This document shows positions 57,848 through 64,000 of a stretch of 64,000 bases of DNA, piece by piece. Each line of letters opens with the position of its first letter. Position 1 is the stretch's first letter. This DNA is from Torulaspora globosa (taxonomy: Eukaryota > Ascomycota > Saccharomycetes > Saccharomycetales > Saccharomycetaceae), in NCBI RefSeq assembly GCF_014133895.1, contig NC_050727.1:1054001-1118000 (forward strand), written 5' to 3'. Position numbers and translations under genes: made by a program. Under the pieces are notes generated by a model, which did no database searches, was not told where the DNA came from, and was given only the letters and a program-made list of their open reading frames with translations.

Positions 57848-59929
57848 ATGTGCTCGCTACCGACTTGCAAACGGTCACCGCAGGATTTTGTGTTTAAGCA
57901 GGAGCTGGGCCGTGGTTCTTACTCAACGGTGTTCAAGGCGATCGATAGGAGCGATGCGGGACGGGTATACGCTATCAAGGTTTGCTCGAAGCAGCATATC
58001 ATCAAGGAGGGCAAAGTGAAGTATGTGACGATCGAGAAGAACACGCTGAGTTTGCTCAAGAGAGCTAGACATCCCGGCATAGTGAAATTGCATTCTACAT
58101 TCCATGACGAGAAGAATCTTTACTTCGTGCTGGAGTATGCGGCTGGCGGCGAACTGCTGTCGCTGTTGCATAGGATGGGGACGTTTAGCGAGGCTTGGGC
58201 TCGACATTTCATCTGTCAATTGATCGACGCGGTGGAGTTTATTCATTCGCAGGGAGTGATCCACCGAGACTTGAAGCCGGAGAACCTGCTGCTGAGCAGC
58301 GAGGGAAGATTGATGATAACGGATTTTGGCACTGCTACGACGGCAGGCGGTTCGGAGTGCTCTTCGTTTGTCGGGACCGCCGAATACGTGTGCCCGGAGC
58401 TGCTGCTGCAGAACCGGTGCGATTTCTCGTCAGATGTCTGGGCATTGGGCTGTATGATTTATCAATTTGTACAGGGGAAGCCGCCCTTCAGGGGCGACAA
58501 TGAGCTACAGACGTTTGAAAAAACGGTGGCCTTGGATTATCCGTGGAACCACCCCAGTACAACCCCCAAGACTGTCAATCCGTTGATTGTAAGGCTCACT
58601 AGGCGGATACTTGTGGTAGACCCAGCGTCGCGACCTAGTCTGCCGGAGATAAAGCTGGACAAATGGCTTGAGACGGTCGATTGGGACAACAAGGAGCTGC
58701 TTTGGAGGGGCATATGGCAAATTCAACAGCCTGTCTCAAGGCCCAACCGCCAGATGGTGCTCTGCAACAGACAGTTGCATGTTATCGACACTCCACTGCG
58801 AAATATACCTGTCACGAAGCAAAAGAAGAAAAAGCCAGCAAAGATTTCCAACACAACAAGCAGCATTGTGGAATGGAGGAAGAGGCTAGGAATTTCAGTG
58901 AGCGACTCCCTGGTGCAGCCAGAAATTACCCCACCGTCACAACCAGTTGCAGCTAGCCGGGCTTCATCACCAGCATTTGGAAAACCAACGCCGTCGCTGC
59001 CGCGGGTTAATACTCGTAATGCTAACGGTACAACTAAAGGTAAAATTTCCACGCCTCCCAGCAGTGCATCGCCGATAGATATGCCAGATAATAGCATCGG
59101 CGATGAGATTTTGGCACAAGATTCTTTAGTCTTGAAAAAAGGATGCGTGAACATCTTCGAAATTCCGTACCGATTGGATGGACCGGACATGTCACTTAAA
59201 ACCTATAGCAAGGTAGATAATGAACTGATTACACAGCTGGTTCTGCGACACGAATTGGAGCTAAAATCTCGAGCTCCAAGCTTCTTAACCCTTTTCAAAG
59301 ATGGCACCCTATCCTACAGATCAGATAGCAGCTCAAAGCATATAATCAACATTGGTGATCCCAACTTATCGATGTACGATTTCGATTTCAACGAAAAGGA
59401 GCGTACAGGCTTCTTAATCCTAGAGAAATATAAAGTCAAAATATGGTTTATTTCGATTCCAGATCGACCTGCCTCTATGGCCCCAGGCACTAGTAAAAAT
59501 AGCGACGAAGAGTGGGTTGCATGTTTCTTCCGAGCAAGGCAATTGATGGAAGAACAAAAGGCACTGAATGACAAGTTCAGGGAAGTTAGCATAGGCAAGA
59601 AAGCCGGCCAAACACAACCATCGCGTCCCTCAGGTTCTGAGAGGCCCGCCAAGCCGAGAGTTGCTCGTTCGCCAAGAGTGGCCTCTTCACCAGCGTTTGG
59701 TTCTTCAGCTTCAACCCAAAGGAAAGCAAGTGTGACACGATCTCCAATAACTTCACCAACCCTTGGCCATTCTCCAACGATGAAGAAATACGCTGCACCG
59801 CAAAACATGGTCATAAGTAGTAGTCGATATGAAGTGCTAAACTCGCTAAGGGTCAGCACCGCCAAGGACGACGCCAGTAGCGGTGCAAGCGCAGCATTTA
59901 AAAGTTTACAAAAGAAGTCATTTGAGTAG
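57848..59929 (+). CDS. PKH3: PDK1-like protein kinase Pkh3
   Basis: AGC-family serine/threonine kinase related to mammalian PDK1, linked to cell-wall/sphingolipid signalling with Pkh1 and Pkh2. The 693-residue protein is shorter than S. cerevisiae Pkh3 (898). The kinase domain spans about residues 14-270: glycine loop GRGSYSTV (21-28), lysine K44 in YAIKVCSKQH, HRDLKPEN (D141) and DFGTA (159-163). The activation loop CSSFVGTAEYVCPELLL has the PDK1-like SFVGTAEYV. A C-terminal PH-like region (about 430-570) follows the conserved linker KISNTTSSIVEWRKRLGIS; the tail is serine/proline-rich. ATG at 57848. Counterpart of YDR466W. Confidence 0.94.
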   Translation: MCSLPTCKRSPQDFVFKQELGRGSYSTVFKAIDRSDAGRVYAIKVCSKQHIIKEGKVKYVTIEKNTLSLLKRARHPGIVKLHSTFHDEKNLYFVLEYAAGGELLSLLHRMGTFSEAWARHFICQLIDAVEFIHSQGVIHRDLKPENLLLSSEGRLMITDFGTATTAGGSECSSFVGTAEYVCPELLLQNRCDFSSDVWALGCMIYQFVQGKPPFRGDNELQTFEKTVALDYPWNHPSTTPKTVNPLIVRLTRRILVVDPASRPSLPEIKLDKWLETVDWDNKELLWRGIWQIQQPVSRPNRQMVLCNRQLHVIDTPLRNIPVTKQKKKKPAKISNTTSSIVEWRKRLGISVSDSLVQPEITPPSQPVAASRASSPAFGKPTPSLPRVNTRNANGTTKGKISTPPSSASPIDMPDNSIGDEILAQDSLVLKKGCVNIFEIPYRLDGPDMSLKTYSKVDNELITQLVLRHELELKSRAPSFLTLFKDGTLSYRSDSSSKHIINIGDPNLSMYDFDFNEKERTGFLILEKYKVKIWFISIPDRPASMAPGTSKNSDEEWVACFFRARQLMEEQKALNDKFREVSIGKKAGQTQPSRPSGSERPAKPRVARSPRVASSPAFGSSASTQRKASVTRSPITSPTLGHSPTMKKYAAPQNMVISSSRYEVLNSLRVSTAKDDASSGASAAFKSLQKKSFE

Positions 59930-60068
59930 TTAAGCTATTTCTTCCCCTTTTATCTTGATATAAGCAAATAATATGTATACGTATTAGAATCTTAACGCCT
60001 TTTCACGTTGTGCGGATGGCCAGACATATGTCTATGGTTACAGTGACTTCTCTAAATTTTGTCAGTGA

Positions 60069-61715
60069 TTAATCAACAATGCTTGCATCGAAGTAGAGAC
60101 CGGGATTCAAAGCAGATATGTCAGCAGATTTCGCTTCCCCTTCAAGTAGGAGCTCAGCCATGATCTTACCAGTAGCAGGGGCATTATTGATACCCCAACA
60201 AGAATGACCGCTTGCCACGTACAACCCGTCGACATTAGTTTCACCAACGAGAGGGCCTGAACTTGTTGGAACGTTCAGAACCGGTAAATAACAGGCTTGT
60301 CTCTTTAATATGTGACCGTTCGATAGATTCTTGGAAAGTTTTGAAACGTAATGGTACAGCTCATCACATTTTTCTCTGACGACTTCAACGGCGTCGGAGG
60401 TCTCTGGTAAGTCCACTAACGTGTCGCCTTCGCCGCAAACATAAACTTCATCTTTCCGGGCATACATCTCTGGTGAGAAATATTTGTTGTTATCGATTTT
60501 TAATTCGGTAAAGATCGCGTACGGCGAGACCGTACCGGTGCTTGGTTTAATGGTGATTGAGTGAGCTCTCAAACCAGAGATGGGACAATCCGGCAAAATC
60601 TTGGAGGTCCATGGTCCCATCGCTAGGACAACTTGTTGTGCATCAGTAATCTTTACCGTCTTCTCATGACCTGCGTTCGAGGGAAAGTCGCCTTCAATCG
60701 TTGGCACATATGAAATGCCACAGCAAGCGCCTTCGTCATTGAAATGAATCTGATTGACTTTCCCCAGTATCAAATCGACTGCACCGGATTCTACCGCCTT
60801 GGATAGTAAGAAGTGAGTGAACTTATAGGGGTGAACTTGGGCAGTGGAATCGGTCCCACCTAGCGAGGACCAGTCCTTAACCAAATGCTTTTTAATCCAG
60901 GTTAAATCTCCCGGAAGCGGCACAGCAGGACCTGACCCTTCTTCCGCGCCGTCATCGAAGGGGTTTACACTGCCCATGTAGTCAGCAGTCAACACTGGAT
61001 TCCCAATCATGTGTTCGCCTATCAGCTGTTTTGCGGCAATACCATCATTTGCACGGTCATTAGTTTCGTTTTTCAATGTCTTGTCATTACTGTTGGAGCC
61101 CATGTTCAAGCTCTTAAGATTTGTATCACTATGGAAGAAAGAACTCGACCTCCCATCACCCTCGTCATCCCCCTCTGCCTCTGCATCGTAATCGCTTAAG
61201 CCATTACTTTCACCTGAAGTGGCACCACTCTTCTTCCTGGGTGTTGGCACTGCCAGGTCATACGCCTTCTGCGAGCTGGAGGAGCTCGACGAGCACGACG
61301 AAGAGCAAGACGACGAGCAGGAAGAAGAACCGCTATCGTCGTTCGATCCGTTCAAATGCTCCAAGTCTGCCTCCAACGAAACAGTGGTCAGCCTCCTGTA
61401 ATCCCACACGTTCTCGCCATCGTACTCGTCACTCAGCTCCTGATGCAAGCGGAAACTCAACGGAACGATCTGCTGTGGAAACGCCCAGGAGGCAAGCAAC
61501 CCACCAGCCTTCCCGGAGGCACCGCCCGCGACTCTTTTCGACTCCAGGATTGTTATATGATGCGTCGAAGGATGAAAATCAGGATGCTTTGTAAGATAGT
61601 ACGCCGTACACACCCCTATGATCCCTGCCCCAACGATGACAATGTGGTGTTTCTCCTGGCCCTTGCCAGAGGGATGCGATAGGAACGTCAACTTATCTAT
61701 GAAATCAGTAGACAT
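60069..61715 (-). CDS. TDA3: FAD-dependent oxidoreductase Tda3
   Basis: DAAO-family flavoprotein; in S. cerevisiae it resides at the cytosol/late endosome and affects retrograde traffic from endosomes to the Golgi. The 548-residue protein (523 in yeast) has an N-terminal Rossmann dinucleotide-binding motif IVIVGAGIIGVCTAYYLT (about 25-42), followed by GGASGKAGGLLASWAFPQQI. Further conserved blocks are DWSSLGGTDSTAQVHPYKF and the C-terminal GLYVASGHSCWGINNAPATGK. A low-complexity Ser/Cys insert sits at residues 128-148. I chose the ATG at 61715 (MSTDFIDKL). Counterpart of YHR009C, nested between YDR466W and YDR468C counterparts. Confidence 0.93.
   Translation of the reverse strand: MSTDFIDKLTFLSHPSGKGQEKHHIVIVGAGIIGVCTAYYLTKHPDFHPSTHHITILESKRVAGGASGKAGGLLASWAFPQQIVPLSFRLHQELSDEYDGENVWDYRRLTTVSLEADLEHLNGSNDDSGSSSCSSSCSSSCSSSSSSSQKAYDLAVPTPRKKSGATSGESNGLSDYDAEAEGDDEGDGRSSSFFHSDTNLKSLNMGSNSNDKTLKNETNDRANDGIAAKQLIGEHMIGNPVLTADYMGSVNPFDDGAEEGSGPAVPLPGDLTWIKKHLVKDWSSLGGTDSTAQVHPYKFTHFLLSKAVESGAVDLILGKVNQIHFNDEGACCGISYVPTIEGDFPSNAGHEKTVKITDAQQVVLAMGPWTSKILPDCPISGLRAHSITIKPSTGTVSPYAIFTELKIDNNKYFSPEMYARKDEVYVCGEGDTLVDLPETSDAVEVVREKCDELYHYVSKLSKNLSNGHILKRQACYLPVLNVPTSSGPLVGETNVDGLYVASGHSCWGINNAPATGKIMAELLLEGEAKSADISALNPGLYFDASIVD
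61272..61334 (-). repeat. Ser/Cys microsatellite in TDA3
   Basis: Imperfect short-period coding repeat giving three SSSC units followed by a serine run. It lies in the variable loop between the FAD-binding core and the next conserved block, so it is probably tolerated and length-variable. Confidence 0.8.
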
Positions 61716-62278
61716 CGACAATGAAAACGGGTGCTTCTCCACTAGATTCTAGCTTTATTCAATAACTTTTGCTTTGACGAAGAGTAGTTCTTAGTTACTC
61801 AAAAATGATTCTCCAGAGTACAGGAACAATTCCTTCCAGTGAAAAAAAAGTAGCTTTGTGACAAAAGCGGCCTCCAGACTACGGCAAATGCAATGAAACT
61901 AATTGTCGCCGTCAATCCCAACTTCCGGTGCTCCTGGAGACTGGGCTATGAAGAAGTTGGAAGCTTTTTTTTTTTGTCTCCCTCTTGTCCAGCTTCTGCT
62001 TCTTCAAAAATGCAGAAAACCTTTGCGAAGACAGTATTGGCCGAGTGGTCAAAGTAGCACAAGGTTAGCTCGCAGAAACGGATTTTCCCGGAATTCTTGG
62101 ACAGATGGCCTGTAGTCGTACTAGGCAGTAAATGAACAGATATGGCTTCCCTGCCGGCAGCGACAAGTGGTTCGATCTCTTTTTCTTTTCGCCTGCAGGA
62201 TATGGCCCTATGAAGAGGCACTGACCGCTGCCTATACGAGCCGTGTTGCACGAGCCAGCTGGAAGGCCGGATAGATGT
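61716..62278. other. Intergenic region between TDA3 and TLG1
   Basis: 563 bp upstream of TDA3 and downstream of TLG1. It has a T11 tract near 61967-61977, a tRNA-type A-box sequence TGGCCGAGTGGTC at 62038-62050 and a B-box-like GGTTCGATCTC at 62169-62179 followed by T5. No intact tRNA folds from these. The small open frames here are not convincing. Confidence 0.5.
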
Positions 62279-62890
62279 CTAGGCGACAAATGCCAGGACT
62301 AGAAGCACAATCAGTGCTGCAATCAACAGCACGATGCAACAGTCGTTGTAGCGTTCGCTATTCTTTTGGTATATCCATTCGAGCTGGCGGCGACCTCTTG
62401 CCAACTTGCCTCCCAACGAGTCCATGTTGGAGTCCATCTCATCGAGCAACTGTCCTTGGTCTTCGAGCTCGTTGCCCATCGTCTGCGCCTGTAGATGTAG
62501 GTTGGCCATTGTGTGATGGATAGAGTCCAAATGGGTGTCCTGTTCTCTCAGTAGCTGCTCTTGCATAGCGTTCTCGAACGGGTTCTCGTTGGCTGTTGCG
62601 GCAGGAGCCTCTTCGACATCTGCTGGTAGAGGTCTCTGGTCCTTCAGAAGCTGTAACGCCCGTTCGAGACCGCGAACGTCAGCTTCCCGGGCTCTAGTGT
62701 CCTGGCCGTTCCTCGTCATGACTACCAGACTCTTGTTGAGATCCTCGATCGTCTCTGCCACATCTTGTATGATCTCAGCCACCTCGTCGCCACGCTGGTA
62801 CCCATTGCCGCTCAGGTAATGGGAAAGTCTGTCGATCTGCTCTCTGGTGTCCTTGACCACTTGCTCAAAGGGATCCTGTTCGATGCTCAT
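62279..62890 (-). CDS. TLG1: Endosomal/TGN t-SNARE Tlg1
   Basis: Qc-SNARE (syntaxin-6 family) for fusion of endosome-derived vesicles with the trans-Golgi network, acting with Tlg2, Vti1 and Snc1. The 203-residue protein (224 in yeast) has an N-terminal three-helix domain beginning DPFEQVVKDTREQIDRLSHYL and a SNARE motif at about 115-170 (REQDTHLDSIHHTMANLHLQ ... GQLLDEMDSNMDSLGGKL; the central layer glutamine falls in this block). It ends in a tail-anchor membrane helix (CCIVLLIAALIVLLVLAFVA) at the very C-terminus. ATG at 62890. Divergent from SDC1. Counterpart of YDR468C. Confidence 0.95.
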   Translation of the reverse strand: MSIEQDPFEQVVKDTREQIDRLSHYLSGNGYQRGDEVAEIIQDVAETIEDLNKSLVVMTRNGQDTRAREADVRGLERALQLLKDQRPLPADVEEAPAATANENPFENAMQEQLLREQDTHLDSIHHTMANLHLQAQTMGNELEDQGQLLDEMDSNMDSLGGKLARGRRQLEWIYQKNSERYNDCCIVLLIAALIVLLVLAFVA

Positions 62891-63023
62891 GCTGCTAACG
62901 GGGCTATTTTGTCTCTATCGCTTGTCGCTGCAGTGGTTGTAACGTCTTTAAAGGGCACCTTTCCTTTCTCGCTCAGCTTACTATCACTATTGTTAACTAT
63001 ACAGCCTCCAGATAAAAGACCAG

Positions 63024-63242
63024 ATGAACGACCAGCAGGAGCCCCGTTACCACGAGGATCTGGACTTGGTAAACTTGCCAGAGACGGTGGGTGGCTCGGA
63101 GACGAGGCGGTATCTGAACCAGCACGTCGTACCCGAGCTGCTCAAGGGCATGAGACTGATAGCGACTGAGAAGCCTCGAGATCCGCTGCGAGTGCTGGGC
63201 GAGTATCTGGTGAAGAAGAGCGAGCAGTCTTCGAAGGACTGA
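63024..63242 (+). CDS. SDC1: COMPASS subunit Sdc1 (Dpy-30 motif), short form
   Basis: Subunit of the Set1/COMPASS histone H3K4 methyltransferase complex that dimerises through a Dpy-30 helical pair and binds Bre2. This ORF encodes only 72 residues against about 175 in S. cerevisiae. The Dpy-30 motif is complete: TRRYLNQHVVPELLKGMRLI followed by ATEKPRDPLRVLGEYLVKKS. The long, unconserved N-terminal region of the S. cerevisiae protein is absent; no intron signals are visible upstream that would add one. ATG at 63024. Counterpart of YDR469W. Confidence 0.9.
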   Translation: MNDQQEPRYHEDLDLVNLPETVGGSETRRYLNQHVVPELLKGMRLIATEKPRDPLRVLGEYLVKKSEQSSKD

Positions 63243-63295
63243 ATTGGATATTTACATAGTAGTGTGCAGATGTGTCTATGTGTCTAAATTTGGCG

Positions 63296-64000
63296 TCAGA
63301 ACTTTTCCTGTTCCAGGTCTACAGAGTCGGTGTTCATTATCTCGAATCCGTAGCCGCAGAACAGACTCATCAACCCGACTCTCCAGCCGTTCCAGAGCCC
63401 TGCAGAGTATCTCTTGTTCCTGATTGAGCGCCACACTCCGGGGTAGCCTACGGGCGTCACTATCAGATCTTCGCTCTCGATGGCCCAAGGATTGCGCTTG
63501 TTGTTGACGAGGTAGTTCACCTGGGAGCGGCGCAGCAGGTTCTCTAGCGGCAGTTTGATAAATAGCTCGACTGTTTGGGAAGCAAATGTTAGAGAATGGT
63601 ACCACCTGGCCTGTGAATGCCTCTCGACGTTCCACTGGTGGTATATGAGCACCTCAAACGCCTTGTTGAACGTCAAAGTGACCAGTGACTGCAGAGTGGT
63701 CAGCACCCACATGTCAAGTGGAATGCTCACGGCATCGGAACGCCAGGACCAGCGGCGTATCAGCCTTCTCAGAGACCTGATGGGCTTGCTGCCCCTTTGT
63801 AGCGACGTAACGATGAACCGCGTTCTTATGATATCTAGCGGCAGCAGCACCATCTTGGTTAGCGCATTCGCCGCGAAAGTTAGAAGGATCGAGGATTTCA
63901 CATCTGGCGAATGGATTATGTCCATGAAGTATGGATCTGGAATCCCTAGGAACGGCGATATTAGCCCTGTAAACCACGCATCCAGCGTTACTGAAAGGAA
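63296..64000 (-). CDS. UGO1: Mitochondrial outer-membrane fusion protein Ugo1, C-terminal part (truncated by window edge)
   Basis: Modified carrier-family protein of the outer mitochondrial membrane that links Fzo1 and Mgm1 in mitochondrial fusion. The last 234 residues are present and the frame runs in from beyond position 64000 (visible start FLSVTLDAWFTGLISPFLGIP), so the ATG at 63925 is internal, not the start. A carrier-like P-x-D element is seen in LLPLDIIRTRFIVTSL, with further hydrophobic helices and the conserved end RVGLMSLFCGYGFEIMN. S. cerevisiae Ugo1 has about 500 residues, so about half is outside the window. Convergent with SDC1. Counterpart of YDR470C. Confidence 0.92.
   Translation of the reverse strand, partial: FLSVTLDAWFTGLISPFLGIPDPYFMDIIHSPDVKSSILLTFAANALTKMVLLPLDIIRTRFIVTSLQRGSKPIRSLRRLIRRWSWRSDAVSIPLDMWVLTTLQSLVTLTFNKAFEVLIYHQWNVERHSQARWYHSLTFASQTVELFIKLPLENLLRRSQVNYLVNNKRNPWAIESEDLIVTPVGYPGVWRSIRNKRYSAGLWNGWRVGLMSLFCGYGFEIMNTDSVDLEQEKF

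Overview
This window comes from the nuclear genome of a budding yeast of the family Saccharomycetaceae. Genes are densely packed on both strands and mostly lack introns. The few introns carry yeast-type 5' sites (GTATGT or GTACGT), perfect TACTAAC branch points and nearby YAG acceptors. Nearly every protein is recognisably orthologous to a Saccharomyces cerevisiae protein.

Gene order points to a lineage that did not pass through (or did not keep the outcome of) the whole-genome duplication. Positions 1-43300 interleave genes that in S. cerevisiae lie on two sister segments, chromosome IV right arm (YDR446-YDR462) and chromosome XIII left arm (YML024-YML038). Positions 47100-64000 interleave YDR463-YDR470 with YHR006-YHR009. 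Genes duplicated in S. cerevisiae (RPS17, RPS18, YOX1/YHP1, TSA1/TSA2, HEH1/HEH2, STP1/STP2) occur once here. A Torulaspora/Zygosaccharomyces- or Lachancea-like yeast fits; I cannot fix the genus from the sequence alone.

Layout. 1-6290: end of an ECM11-like gene, RPS17, ADA2, UTP6, mitochondrial YML6, RPS18. 6460-15251: YOX1/YHP1, PPN1, TSA1, USA1, RCF1, GUK1. 15768-31232: NHX1, NDC1, RAD52 and the giant E3 ligase TOM1. 31717-39023: single HEH1/HEH2 gene, AMD1, PFA5, TFB3 and CGI121 (its last exon overlaps TFB3). 39784-43275: YML037C-like gene, a small PPSY protein, MRPL28, YMD8. 43309-46735: a block that breaks the S. cerevisiae order, made of RAD4 (YER162C in S. cerevisiae) and a PQ-loop membrane protein that I recognise from filamentous fungi but not from S. 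cerevisiae. 47103-64000: STP1/STP2, SPP41, ERG11, RMT2, SOD2, PKH3, TDA3, TLG1, SDC1 and the 3' part of UGO1.

The genes are housekeeping functions brought together by descent, not one pathway: cytosolic and mitochondrial translation, chromatin and transcription (ADA2, TFB3, SDC1, STP, YOX1), DNA repair (RAD52, RAD4), redox defence (TSA1, SOD2), ergosterol synthesis (ERG11), ER and nuclear-envelope quality control (USA1, NDC1, HEH), endosome traffic (NHX1, TLG1, TDA3) and mitochondrial assembly (RCF1, UGO1). I found no mobile element, CRISPR array, rRNA gene or convincing tRNA gene. The most informative signals are the conserved overlapping alternative 5' splice sites in HEH, the PQ-loop gene at the synteny junction, the tail-to-tail coding overlap of TFB3 with the spliced CGI121, a DHRC palmitoyltransferase signature, and several promoter motif clusters.
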